In this document: positions 9,641 to 19,831 of the stretch, in pieces
Position numbering within the stretch: position 1 is the stretch's first letter
How the letters are laid out: each line of letters opens with the position of its first letter
DNA from: an uncultured Lachnospiraceae bacterium
Lineage (GTDB): Bacteria > Bacillota > Clostridia > Lachnospirales > Lachnospiraceae
DNA: 47,370 nt
NCBI GenBank assembly: GCA_949915905.1
Contig: CATLEQ010000002.1
Location: 1 to 47,370, forward strand
Direction: 5' to 3'
The notes under the pieces: generated by a model
Database searches by the model: none
What the model was told of the DNA's origin: nothing
The model's input: only the letters and a program-made list of their open reading frames with translations
Translations under genes and position numbers: made by a program

Positions 9641-10792
9641 TCACCGATTGAATCTAGCCATTCCGTCATATTCCTTATTATGTTTTGGATAACATTTGAA
9701 TTCAGGTCCATTTCGAAACGTATCATCTATATAGCCTATATCCTGCGGGATAAATCCATTTTTCCATACTGAATACATAAAGGACAACTGATCTCTTCTT
9801 GAATTATTCAACACTTCCTCCCACCACGTTTCCATAACCTGAATACACGCTTTATTATTATGCTCCCGAACCATGACCCCATTTTCCGTAAATCCAAACT
9901 GATACGGGAACCCTTCTTTAACATATCTTTGATATTGTTCTTTTATTCGTTCCACTCCCATTTTTTCCCCATATCCTTTTTTAACACAAAGCGCAGACGC
10001 ATGTTCATAGCTATCTTTTGCGTATGTCGCACCATAAGATGCAATCCCTATTTTCCCCGTTCTTTTTATTAGATGTGCTACCTTGGTTTGAATTTGAATG
10101 CTGCCATCCACATATATAGAATATTCATATTGCGGAAAAAACATAGTCGGATGCATCTTACAAAATCTATTAACACGCGTAAAATCTTTTAAGTTCGCAG
10201 GTACCTTATCGGATATGTCAATCCATTGATAAACACCTAATTTCTTAGGTTTTTCAAAACTCAAAATATAATAATCACATCTCAAATCTTGTACTAACGG
10301 CTGGCGCAAATCATCATAGTCTCCTATGATACACGTATACACGGCAACCCTTAAATTCTCATCAATTTTTTTATTATACTCACCTAGTTTATTATTTTCC
10401 CCCCATGCTTTTGGAATTTTGATTTCTAAACATTTTTCTATCATCTCCTCAGTCCCTAACCAAGCATTATTTAGCAACATATTATCAATCATCATACTAT
10501 TCAACTGTTTTGATATTTGTTCATAATAATTCTCACTCGTAGAGATAACACAGAATAATTCTTTTCCATACTCAATTAATTCTTGTGGAGACACGCATTT
10601 TATTCCGTCAACAATTTCCTTTCCCCACATTTCAGGGTCATTATCAGAAAAACATGTTATCTCTCTTCCTCCCCATTCTCTGACAAAATCATACCCCCAT
10701 CTTTCAGCTTTTTTTCCTATTCCAAACAAACAAACGTATTTATATTCCTTTACTTTTTTGCAAAAAACTTGAAATTCCTCTAACACAGTCAT
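9641..10792 (-). CDS. DUF616/TOD1-MUCI70-type glycosyltransferase-like protein with N-terminal Rossmann-like module
   Basis: RVAVYTCIIGDYDDLRQPL...YYILSFEKP...HPTMFFPQYEYSIYVDGSIQI; N-term YVCLFGIGKKAERWGYDFV. Confidence 0.7.
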   Translation of the reverse strand: MTVLEEFQVFCKKVKEYKYVCLFGIGKKAERWGYDFVREWGGREITCFSDNDPEMWGKEIVDGIKCVSPQELIEYGKELFCVISTSENYYEQISKQLNSMMIDNMLLNNAWLGTEEMIEKCLEIKIPKAWGENNKLGEYNKKIDENLRVAVYTCIIGDYDDLRQPLVQDLRCDYYILSFEKPKKLGVYQWIDISDKVPANLKDFTRVNRFCKMHPTMFFPQYEYSIYVDGSIQIQTKVAHLIKRTGKIGIASYGATYAKDSYEHASALCVKKGYGEKMGVERIKEQYQRYVKEGFPYQFGFTENGVMVREHNNKACIQVMETWWEEVLNNSRRDQLSFMYSVWKNGFIPQDIGYIDDTFRNGPEFKCYPKHNKEYDGMARFNR

Positions 10793-10819
10793 CTTACCCG
10801 CAATACTCCTTTTAATTTG

Positions 10820-12610
10820 TTATATGAAATCAAATCTTCCATAATCCAACGTCTCACCCGCGTATAAGCGTCTGGAATGTTCAAACTTATTATATTTATA
10901 AATGTCAATAAATTTGTCCCCACACAGTCTACCAAGTTCTTGTATCCTATCTTGATATAAGAGATTTCCAATTTCATTTTTTTGTGATTCACAGTTGATG
11001 AAATAAAATTCTTTCCCATATGCATACCGATAATATCTGTCTGTCTTGGTAATTATTCCCCTGCACTGATACATCTCATCCTTGTTCAGCCTTCCTGACA
11101 ACGTATCACGCACCGAAAGTTCACTATATGCGTCCAGATTTTCTATACACACATACTCTTGCGTCAAGGATTCCCAATCTTCCTCATTGTTTATTATCTT
11201 TTTTATCAAATCAGGGAATCTAACCATGCTAAACATGTTCTTTACCGTTTCACTCTGCCCACACCTTTCATTTACAGACAACATTACGTGTATCTTCCTT
11301 TCATTCATAGGCGAATTTCCAATTCTTCCATGATCGCTCATATAGATTTCAACGGCATTTTCATGATAAAACTTTTCATAAAATTCCAACTGACAATCTA
11401 TATATTTCCCCGCAATGGCCGCCTGCCTCTGGCATACTTCATCTCTCCAATCACGTTCCGTGGAGCCAAACCAATAAAAAGTATCTCCTTCCCCACAGAT
11501 AAATGGTTCATGCGTCTCTCTCAATGTATGTATTAAAACACACATAGGTTTCTCATTTTGACATAAAACATCCAACGCATCCCACTGTTTCTGCATACTG
11601 CCAGAATATTTGTTTTCAAAATAATGAACATAGGACATCAACGGATCGTCAAATAATTTCGCAAATTTGGGCATCCCGCAATATACGAAACCATATCCTT
11701 TTTCATGCAAAACTTTTAACAATTTTGCATCTTCCTTTGTGATACACTCTTTTAAAAACAATTTACCCTCGATAGGATAATCACCAAACAAAATCGTTTT
11801 CGTAATCTCCGTAGTCCAAGGCATCACAGTATATGCTTTCTCGAAATTCACCCCTTCTTCCATTTTTCTCTTCAAAAAAGGAAATTGTGGAATATCATAA
11901 TACGATAACGCATCCACCCAATTTATAATAACATCCCTTTTCCCCCGCCTCCTAATGCATTCTTTTACTTCTTCCAAAAACATATTTATATCCTTCTTCA
12001 GTCTTTCGTACTTCTGACAATCCGGATATTGATTTCCCACATAAACATCCATATACTTATAAGCATTTATAAAATCTTTCAGCAATAGACACTCCTTGAT
12101 TAACTCTTTCAAAAACCGCCCTTTTTCCTCGCCTTCGGACTTCAGGTATGCTTGTCTCGTCATAAACAGCTTTTCATAATCCGCATAATGGTCATCCATA
12201 TACCCTTCCATATAGCCATACAAATCCACCACTTGTCCCGGATATCCCAAAACATTCAAATTTTCAATAAATGTCTGCCTATATTTACACGATCCTATGA
12301 TTATATATTCCAAATTCCACTCTTTAACGCTCTCTATCGACCTCACTGCCGTATTATTCACCATTTCTTTGTACTTATAGGTGCGAATCGTCTTGTCAAA
12401 GCAAGCCTCTATTTTTAAATGCGTCGTATGTCTGGAAATAAAATATAATAATCCATCTGCCTCTATTCCGACACCATACAGCCCAACTTTATCACCAGCT
12501 TTTGAACGCTCTTCCAGTTCCCGAATTACTTGAACCGCTTTATCACTTGACACATGTTTGATTATCTTATGCTTTAATAGTATCTTATCTAACTCTTGAT
12601 TAATATCCAC
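10820..12610 (-). CDS. Alkaline phosphatase superfamily (sulfatase / phosphoglycol transferase-like) with N-terminal Rossmann-like module
   Basis: INWVDALSYYD, candidate nucleophile region MPWTTEITKT, metal-site motif YMSDHGRIG; N-term VGLYGVGIEADGLLYFI. Confidence 0.65.
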   Translation of the reverse strand: MDINQELDKILLKHKIIKHVSSDKAVQVIRELEERSKAGDKVGLYGVGIEADGLLYFISRHTTHLKIEACFDKTIRTYKYKEMVNNTAVRSIESVKEWNLEYIIIGSCKYRQTFIENLNVLGYPGQVVDLYGYMEGYMDDHYADYEKLFMTRQAYLKSEGEEKGRFLKELIKECLLLKDFINAYKYMDVYVGNQYPDCQKYERLKKDINMFLEEVKECIRRRGKRDVIINWVDALSYYDIPQFPFLKRKMEEGVNFEKAYTVMPWTTEITKTILFGDYPIEGKLFLKECITKEDAKLLKVLHEKGYGFVYCGMPKFAKLFDDPLMSYVHYFENKYSGSMQKQWDALDVLCQNEKPMCVLIHTLRETHEPFICGEGDTFYWFGSTERDWRDEVCQRQAAIAGKYIDCQLEFYEKFYHENAVEIYMSDHGRIGNSPMNERKIHVMLSVNERCGQSETVKNMFSMVRFPDLIKKIINNEEDWESLTQEYVCIENLDAYSELSVRDTLSGRLNKDEMYQCRGIITKTDRYYRYAYGKEFYFINCESQKNEIGNLLYQDRIQELGRLCGDKFIDIYKYNKFEHSRRLYAGETLDYGRFDFI

Positions 12611-12611
12611 T

Positions 12612-13823
12612 TCAACCCACGACCTTACCTAATAATATTGCAGGATTATATATATACTTCTGCTTAATCCACAAAATTTTCTCTTCTGGCACTCCTAATT
12701 CTATTAAATCTCTTTTCGCACTTTTAACGGCTACTTCCCTTAATATTGCTATAACCACATAATCAAATTCATGCTTCACGATTTCTTTTGGATTACAAAC
12801 GTCCAATGTGCTTTTTAAATTTTTATAATTCTGATCAGCCCAACAAACAATATTCGCCCCTTCTACACTGCGAATATATTTTTCCAAATGAATACCCGCC
12901 GCCCCCGCGCCATACACCACAAGCCTATCCTTGACTTCTAAGCCGCCAAACTGTGTCAAGAACTCGCCCTTGCTTAAATCATCAAAAACATATGGTGTCT
13001 TATAAATCAACCAATACATCACATAATATTCTATTTGCTTATCGTCTCGTGAACAAATCTTCGTCCCTTTGAATCTTGAAAAAAAATCCGGATAATATTC
13101 TAATAAATTCGACACCTCTTCTACTCGACATTCTCTCTTCAAGGAGTCATTTCTTACCCTATAATGATAGTAACAGTCATATGATATATATACGTTCCTA
13201 GATTCTGCTATACACGGCAAAGAAACCATTGTATCATCTTGTATTTCATTCATTATTCCTTCCATCATTTGATATTTCATAACACTATCTTTTAAAAACA
13301 GCTTTGAATACAAATATGGTGTTATCCCATGCTCAAAAAAAACTCCGGCATAGAGAAGCCTGGATTCCACCTTCTCAATAAATTCTTCTCCTTTATAGCA
13401 TCCTTCCGAAAGATATGCCGTCCTTTTCTTTTCAATCCCCTCCCATGAGTCAATAACTCCCGACTCTACAACATCTACTTCATATATGTGGGCATACTCA
13501 ATAAGCTTCTCATACATCTCTGGTTCTATCCAATCATCCCCATCGACATATCCCACATATTTCCCGGTTGCTACTCTCATTCCAGCCTTTCTTGCAGAAT
13601 CCGGCCCCCCGTTCTTTTTATGAATCACTTTAATTCTTCTATCCGCTTTTGCATGTCTATCACATATCTGCGGACACATGTCATCCGATCCATCATCAAT
13701 TAAAATAATTTCCAGTTTTTTATAGGTTTGATTCCGTATGCTTTGGATGCATTGTTCCAAATATTTTTCCACCCTATAAATAGGCACGATAACGCTAATC
13801 AAATCTTCCATCTCATTCTGCAA
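12612..13823 (-). CDS. GT2 family glycosyltransferase with C-terminal Rossmann-like module
   Basis: ISVIVPIYRVEKYLEQCIQSIRNQTYKKLEIILIDDGSDD...GYVDGDDWIEPEMYEK; C-term LVVYGAGAAGIHLEKYIRS. Confidence 0.9.
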   Translation of the reverse strand: MQNEMEDLISVIVPIYRVEKYLEQCIQSIRNQTYKKLEIILIDDGSDDMCPQICDRHAKADRRIKVIHKKNGGPDSARKAGMRVATGKYVGYVDGDDWIEPEMYEKLIEYAHIYEVDVVESGVIDSWEGIEKKRTAYLSEGCYKGEEFIEKVESRLLYAGVFFEHGITPYLYSKLFLKDSVMKYQMMEGIMNEIQDDTMVSLPCIAESRNVYISYDCYYHYRVRNDSLKRECRVEEVSNLLEYYPDFFSRFKGTKICSRDDKQIEYYVMYWLIYKTPYVFDDLSKGEFLTQFGGLEVKDRLVVYGAGAAGIHLEKYIRSVEGANIVCWADQNYKNLKSTLDVCNPKEIVKHEFDYVVIAILREVAVKSAKRDLIELGVPEEKILWIKQKYIYNPAILLGKVVG

Positions 13824-13849
13824 CTCCTCACAGTCTCAAATAGCGCATT

Positions 13850-14878
13850 TCATTTCCAACTTTCATAACTCTCAAACACATCCACCACTCGTTGACGCAT
13901 ATCAATCGTAAACTGATTTGTCAATCGAAACCTTTCCGTCTTCTCTATGCATTCGTGGCTATATGGTGAAATACTTATGATATGAATCTTCCGTTCTTTT
14001 CTCTGATAGCTTTCACAAATGGCTTTTACACATTTTTCAAAAATGACATTGTCAAACGGCAAGAAGAAGTAAAACCAATTATATCCGTCGAGCTGCTTCA
14101 TCAGATTTCCTGCATCCCCGTATAACAGTTCCACTTTATTTTCCAACCCTAATCTTTCCATGTTTTCCTTTAACACATCATAAATCTTAGGTTCATACTC
14201 TACCCCGCCAACATGCTTAAATCCATAGTCCAGAAAAGAAACCAACGCTCCGCCTTTTCCACAGCCATAATCAAAAATGGCATCCTCTTCTTGGGGAATG
14301 CAGTGGCAACGATCTAGAATAGGAAATATTTCTTTCTGCGTAGTGCATCCATACCCCTCGCCATGTTCCCCTGCCACTTCCAAAAACTCATGTTTAATAC
14401 GAGTCACAAAGTTACATCCGTACTTCCATTCTAACCATTCCAAAAATTGAATGTCCCTTTTTCCTTCCTTCCGTTTCCTGAATATATCCACATTTTCATC
14501 ATTTGCTCCGTAAATATCTGCCCTATATATCGCCTCGTAAAAATCGAAGTACGTCGCCCCTTTTACATATCCTTTACGCTCCAACAAGCCTGCCAATTCC
14601 TCTGTCATTGGCTCCGTGACCCAGATAACGGCGTCATTTACATCCTTAAATCTAAACTCCAACACGCTCGGCCGAAAAACTTCAAAATCATATGCCCTCC
14701 CCCTACTCATATCCGTTGATACAAGATAATCAATCTTGATACTATGATAATATTGAGCATACCACTTGATAAAACGTCCCGTGTAGCTTTCATAACCATA
14801 TAGCAGAACTCTCTTATGCATGGCTTGTAGCATAATATCATCCAAAACATTCCGAAATTCATCTAATATTGATAGCAT
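13850..14878 (-). CDS. Class I SAM-dependent methyltransferase with N-terminal Rossmann-like module
   Basis: IFDYGCGKGGALVSFLDYGFKHVGGVEYEPKIYDVL...VELLYGDAGNL; N-term VLLYGYESYTGRFIKWYA. Confidence 0.8.
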   Translation of the reverse strand: MLSILDEFRNVLDDIMLQAMHKRVLLYGYESYTGRFIKWYAQYYHSIKIDYLVSTDMSRGRAYDFEVFRPSVLEFRFKDVNDAVIWVTEPMTEELAGLLERKGYVKGATYFDFYEAIYRADIYGANDENVDIFRKRKEGKRDIQFLEWLEWKYGCNFVTRIKHEFLEVAGEHGEGYGCTTQKEIFPILDRCHCIPQEEDAIFDYGCGKGGALVSFLDYGFKHVGGVEYEPKIYDVLKENMERLGLENKVELLYGDAGNLMKQLDGYNWFYFFLPFDNVIFEKCVKAICESYQRKERKIHIISISPYSHECIEKTERFRLTNQFTIDMRQRVVDVFESYESWK

Positions 14879-14930
14879 AATCTCCCTTTCTCAAACAAGC
14901 AAACGCTCTTTTATTGCATCTTCCAGGCAC

Positions 14931-16136
14931 TCAAACATACTGCCACATCAATTTTCCCACTTCTGCTATTCCATACTCAATATCTTCCATGCTTTCTTTT
15001 ACAAAGTTAAACCGCATGCCGGTACACTTCTCCGGCTCCACGACACAAAATCCATTCCCCGGCGTAATCGGTATATGAAGCCGCGCGGCTGACTCCTTGC
15101 AAAATTCAGTGACATCCGTTCCTTCCGGCATCGTCACCCAGATATACATGCCGCCATCCGGGAAAGTATGTTTCACGCATTCTGGAAAATACTCATCCAT
15201 GCACCTTTCCATAAGGGACAATTTCTTCCCATATACATCACAAATTTTTTGAATCTGCCCATACATGTCATTTTCCTCGAACATTCTCCATAATGCATAC
15301 TGTATAATACTTGTAACTCCATTGGTACTAACCGCCTTAATGGGAATAATTCGTTTTATAAACTCTCTATCTGCAACCATAAAGCCTACCCGCATCGCAG
15401 GTGCCATCCATTTTGACACAGATCCAACATAAACAACCGCTCCTTCTATATCAAATTCCTTTATATTCGGCACCCTCTTGCCACAATAACGCAACTCACC
15501 ATAAGTATTATCTTCCACTATTAACGTTTGATATTTTAAAGCCAACTCGTACACCGCTTTTCGCTTTGGAACAGACATAGTAACGCCAGAGGGATTTCCA
15601 AAATTGGGAATCGTATAAAACAATTTTGCCCCCCGCTTCATCGCACACTCTAATTCATCCAGATTTACCCCATCCTCTTCCAGATGAACCCCTATAATTT
15701 CTATACCTAAAACTTGAAATGCTTTAATCGCATTTATATAAGATGGAACCTCTACTATTACTTTATCTCCAGCTGTCACCATCGCCGATGCTACTAGAAA
15801 AATAGCCTCCGTGGCACCATATGTCACTATCAAATCATCCTCTTGTTTTACAACATCCCCTCTTTGGTTGGTAAATTCTATGAATGATTCTCTCAATGGC
15901 ATATATCCTGCATGTGCCCCGTATTGAAAAAGATCCTTTCCCGCTTCCTCCATCGCCAAGTTCATATATTTCTTGATAAATTCATCTTGAAACACTTCCG
16001 TCGAAGGGTGTCCGCTCGCGAAATTAATCAACTTGTCCCCCGGTTTTAAGTTCTCCTTTGCCAGATTGAACATTTCGCCCATAGCTGCTTTTTTTGCTGT
16101 CAATACTTCCTGCCTAAACTGGTATTCCATGCCCAT
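14931..16136 (-). CDS. PLP-dependent aminotransferase class I/II
   Basis: INFASGHPSTEVFQ, YGAHAGYMPLRESF, TIPNFGNPSGVTMS, VEDNTYGELRY, GSVSKWMAPAMRVGF. Confidence 0.9.
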   Translation of the reverse strand: MGMEYQFRQEVLTAKKAAMGEMFNLAKENLKPGDKLINFASGHPSTEVFQDEFIKKYMNLAMEEAGKDLFQYGAHAGYMPLRESFIEFTNQRGDVVKQEDDLIVTYGATEAIFLVASAMVTAGDKVIVEVPSYINAIKAFQVLGIEIIGVHLEEDGVNLDELECAMKRGAKLFYTIPNFGNPSGVTMSVPKRKAVYELALKYQTLIVEDNTYGELRYCGKRVPNIKEFDIEGAVVYVGSVSKWMAPAMRVGFMVADREFIKRIIPIKAVSTNGVTSIIQYALWRMFEENDMYGQIQKICDVYGKKLSLMERCMDEYFPECVKHTFPDGGMYIWVTMPEGTDVTEFCKESAARLHIPITPGNGFCVVEPEKCTGMRFNFVKESMEDIEYGIAEVGKLMWQYV

Positions 16137-16154
16137 TACTCCTAATTATCTTTT

Positions 16155-17348
16155 TCAACATTTCATCTCATACGCTATCGGCTCTGCAATCTGCCTTCCT
16201 GCCGGGATATTTTGCATATGATTATTGGGACCACCACAATAGTCACAAGCTTCTAACCAAGAACACTCTCGAAGTTTTTTCAATCTTTCTTCCAATTCCT
16301 TCTCTGTTCCACTCCAATGTAGCAAGTCTACATAATCCTCTTTTATATCTGGCATTACTTTCAAATTTATCGCATGAGCCGCCCTTGGACACCTATGCAA
16401 ATTTCCATTTAAAAATGTAAAACCATTTCGCTCAAAACACTCTGAAAAAATCGCTTTTTTCTTCTCCAATGAATAACCGCGAAATTCCACCCCGCCGGCA
16501 TCCTGCCATGCATCATATTTCCTGACAAAATACTTGATACGATATTCATCAAACACCTTGGTCACTTTTTCAATCTTTTTCTCATTTATTCCGTAATTTG
16601 ATATATGCACTTTCACCTTGCTTTTTTGAAGTGCTTTCATAATCCTATCATTAGGCACTATCGTTCCATTAGTGTAAACAGAAATGCTTTGAATTTTGTC
16701 ACTATCATGATACCATTCAATCACATCCCCCATGTCTGCATTGAGAAAAGGCTCCCCGCCCAATATTCTCAATTCCGCAATGGAATCTACAATTGCCAGC
16801 AAATGGTCAAAAGCAGACTTATACTTGGAAAGCTCTATATTTTGCGGGTGCTGATAATACTGAATCAAGTGGGAGCAATCCTTGCATTTTAAGGAACATT
16901 TCTCAGTGACAACATATTGTATCCTATTAAAAACCAATTTCTCATCTGCTTGGCTTTGCACCACATCCATGTAGTGTTGTCTATTGTCATACATTTCCAA
17001 TGCGCGGTTTGACAATTGTTCTTTTGGGAGTTCTATCTTTAACATTTCCGTCATATCAAACAAGTTTTCACAGCCCATTTTTTCAAGCGAGAATTTTATT
17101 TCACCGAAAAAATCGGCCGATGCTATGATGACATTTGCCTTTTTCATCTCCTTTAACACTTCTGGTCCAATTACATTAATGCCTAAATACTCTTCCCGAT
17201 ATTTTGACCTATCGCAATAATAATCCGGTTTATATCCCATCTGCTTTAATGCCACATATGCCAATTCCCCATACACGCTTGCGCCATATACAATGATGGG
17301 TTCTTCTTTGATACGCGTCTTTTGACTAAAAGCAACTGTACTACTCAT
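16155..17348 (-). CDS. Radical SAM protein with N-terminal Rossmann-like module
   Basis: VVTEKCSLKCKDCSHLIQYY (CxxxCxxC), LRILGGEPFLNADMGDVI; N-term IIVYGASVYGELAYVALKQMG; start overlaps the pdxA-like stop. Confidence 0.85.
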   Translation of the reverse strand: MSSTVAFSQKTRIKEEPIIVYGASVYGELAYVALKQMGYKPDYYCDRSKYREEYLGINVIGPEVLKEMKKANVIIASADFFGEIKFSLEKMGCENLFDMTEMLKIELPKEQLSNRALEMYDNRQHYMDVVQSQADEKLVFNRIQYVVTEKCSLKCKDCSHLIQYYQHPQNIELSKYKSAFDHLLAIVDSIAELRILGGEPFLNADMGDVIEWYHDSDKIQSISVYTNGTIVPNDRIMKALQKSKVKVHISNYGINEKKIEKVTKVFDEYRIKYFVRKYDAWQDAGGVEFRGYSLEKKKAIFSECFERNGFTFLNGNLHRCPRAAHAINLKVMPDIKEDYVDLLHWSGTEKELEERLKKLRECSWLEACDYCGGPNNHMQNIPAGRQIAEPIAYEMKC

Positions 17349-18384
17349 CATCCATCCCTCTGTTTTTCGCCATCTCCACGCCCGCGAAGATGGCATCCAT
17401 CATGCTTTCCTCGTTTGCCCGGCCTTCCCCCGCCTTTCCAAAGGCGGTTCCATGGTCTACCGAGGTTCTTACAATCGGCAGTCCTATCGTACAATTAATT
17501 CCACTCACCGATTTATATTTATCTTCCCGTAAGTCAAACTGAAAACCATTTAACTTCAACGGAATGTGCCCCTGGTCATGATACATCGCCACCACGATGT
17601 CATATTGCCCGGCCTGGCATTTTACAAACACGGTGTCAGGCGGCTCCGGACCGTCAACCTGGATTCCGTCCGTCCTTGCCAACTCTATTGCCGGCATGAT
17701 TTCTCTTGCTTCTTCATTTCCAAAAAGTCCATCCTCCGAACTATGCGGGTTCAATCCCGCGACCACGATTTTGGGATTGGCGCACCCCAGTTCCCTCATC
17801 CCTCGATCCGCCAACCGAATCACTTCATATACCCTGTCCCTTTTGACTCTTTCACAAGCTTCTCTCAACGAACAATGTGTTGATACATGAATCACACGGA
17901 GGTGTCTGCTGGCCAATAACATGGCAAACTTTTCCGTGTTCGTATATTTTGCAAAGATTTCCGTATGCCCGTCATAAGGAATCCCTGCCATCCGCAAAGA
18001 TTTCTTGTTGACGGGCGCAGTCACGACAGCCTTTACCTCACCGGACATCGCCATGTCAATCGCTTTCACCACGTATTCGAAAGATGCCTTCCCGCATGCC
18101 GCGCTATTCTTTTTATATTCCCAACCACCTTGTTCTAGCAATTTAAAATCCATAAAATCGATTCTGCCAAACTTCCCTTCCGCCTCGGCCGCTTTCCGAA
18201 TTTCATGCAATTCTAACGGCAATTTACAGAATTCCAGAGCGTCTTCCAATGCCGCCCGATCCCCCAGAACAATCGGTATGCAATTTTGATATACCCGTAC
18301 ATGCCGCAGCGCCTTCACTATAATCTCCGCGCCTACCCCGGCCGGGTCTCCCATCGTGATGGCGATTCGCATTCTTTGTCTCAT
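17341..18384 (-). CDS. pdxA-like: 4-hydroxythreonine-4-phosphate dehydrogenase family (PdxA/PdxA2-like)
   Basis: MRIAITMGDPAGVGAEIIVKAL, YDGHTEIFAKYT, GLNPHSSEDGLFGNEE, MYHDQGHIPLKL; ATGA overlap with the upstream gene stop. Confidence 0.92.
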   Translation of the reverse strand: MRQRMRIAITMGDPAGVGAEIIVKALRHVRVYQNCIPIVLGDRAALEDALEFCKLPLELHEIRKAAEAEGKFGRIDFMDFKLLEQGGWEYKKNSAACGKASFEYVVKAIDMAMSGEVKAVVTAPVNKKSLRMAGIPYDGHTEIFAKYTNTEKFAMLLASRHLRVIHVSTHCSLREACERVKRDRVYEVIRLADRGMRELGCANPKIVVAGLNPHSSEDGLFGNEEAREIMPAIELARTDGIQVDGPEPPDTVFVKCQAGQYDIVVAMYHDQGHIPLKLNGFQFDLREDKYKSVSGINCTIGLPIVRTSVDHGTAFGKAGEGRANEESMMDAIFAGVEMAKNRGMDDE

Positions 18385-18815
18385 AAGCCGCTCCCATTCA
18401 TGATTTTTTCGCAAATCTCCGTGGTAGAAATGCCCTTTGTATACGGAACATATACAACGTCCACATTTATTTCCGCCAGCACCTTTTCAAAATGCTTCCA
18501 CCGTTCCGTCCCTTTCCAGTCATCCCCGATGAAAATCACGTCAAAATGGTACATCTCCCACAATTTTAATTTATCTCGAAAACGATTAATTTCCACCCGG
18601 TCAACACCCTTGATGGATTCTATGATTCTCTTGCGATCATTTTCCTCAATGATTGGTTTATGATGCTTGTAGGATTCCACCACGTCATCCCCATGCACTC
18701 CCACAATCAAATACTCACAATGAGCTTTTGCCGTTTGAATCATATTCAAATGCCCAATATGAAACAAATCATACACGCCATCGGTATATCCAATTTTATA
18801 TCTCTTTGCATCCAA
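18381..18815 (-). CDS. TagD-like cytidylyltransferase (glycerol-3-phosphate cytidylyltransferase family)
   Basis: IGYTDGVYDLFHIGHLNMIQTAKAHCEYLIVGVHGDD...KGISTTEICEKI. Confidence 0.9.
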   Translation of the reverse strand: MDAKRYKIGYTDGVYDLFHIGHLNMIQTAKAHCEYLIVGVHGDDVVESYKHHKPIIEENDRKRIIESIKGVDRVEINRFRDKLKLWEMYHFDVIFIGDDWKGTERWKHFEKVLAEINVDVVYVPYTKGISTTEICEKIMNGSGL

Positions 18816-18895
18816 TTCGTCTCACTCCTTAGGCATTTACTACAATCCCTGCATTTACGCAAAACGCGCTATAGCGAACGCTTTCAATCCATATA

Positions 18896-19711
18896 TCACA
18901 ATTTTAATGTAGAAATAGGGTGTACTTTCCGCTTCTCTACTGGCGGCAATTCCATATAATTTCCATATTTCACTCGTAAATATCCATCGTAATCCTTGGC
19001 TCCGGGAAGCATCAAATCATCAAACGGATATCCCTTCAACTGGGTATACCATCTTCTCTCATACCCAAATACGCCCTTCGGGGTTGGAAACGTGAGGATA
19101 CGAACCAAGCGTGTTTTCTTTTTTTGCCCGGCATCAATGAATCGCTGGTAACTTTTTACAATTATCCTCATGGGAATTAACTTCATAATTCTATAGACTG
19201 ATTTTACCCAATTGTTTTCCTCAGATCGAGCTCCCACCTCTGACCAGAATAACTTCCGATACACAAAGCAGCGAAAGAAATGAATCCGCCTTGCCAGCCA
19301 TCCGTCGGGAACATTGTCAAATGGCATCAAGTCTATGGAAATGCCCTGCTCATATGGCATGAACTCTTGCTGAAGCCTTATAAACGCGGTTCCTTTTTTA
19401 CGAAGCTTGCCATATCCCCAACGATACCCTTTCGTATCACGCAAATCCTGCATATAATACTTTTCATGGTTCAATTCCGTTTTGCACGCCTCACGAAATT
19501 TTTCATATTCCGCTCTCAAAAAACCGATATCCGCGTCATCATCCCATGGTATATATCCCTTATGCCGGATTGCCCCCAGCATGGTGCCGCCTACCATGTT
19601 AAAATGAATTTTGCATTTTTTACAGATTCGACACACCTCTCGAATCAATTCTCTTTGAATTTCTTGCACCTGCTTTAATTCTTCATCCGTCAACTCATAC
19701 TGTTGTTCCAT
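18896..19711 (-). CDS. LicD family phosphotransferase
   Basis: VGGTMLGAIRHKGYIPWDDDADIGFLRAEYEKF. Confidence 0.92.
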   Translation of the reverse strand: MEQQYELTDEELKQVQEIQRELIREVCRICKKCKIHFNMVGGTMLGAIRHKGYIPWDDDADIGFLRAEYEKFREACKTELNHEKYYMQDLRDTKGYRWGYGKLRKKGTAFIRLQQEFMPYEQGISIDLMPFDNVPDGWLARRIHFFRCFVYRKLFWSEVGARSEENNWVKSVYRIMKLIPMRIIVKSYQRFIDAGQKKKTRLVRILTFPTPKGVFGYERRWYTQLKGYPFDDLMLPGAKDYDGYLRVKYGNYMELPPVEKRKVHPISTLKL

Positions 19712-19831
19712 CTATTTTCCAAGGACTCCTCATCTTTTTAATCTTCATCCCCTTATAGGCAACTTCTTTTTTTCCTAAATACCTTCACTTTTTTTACCAG
19801 CCGCCAGCTCTTTCCTGACATCTACGCAATT

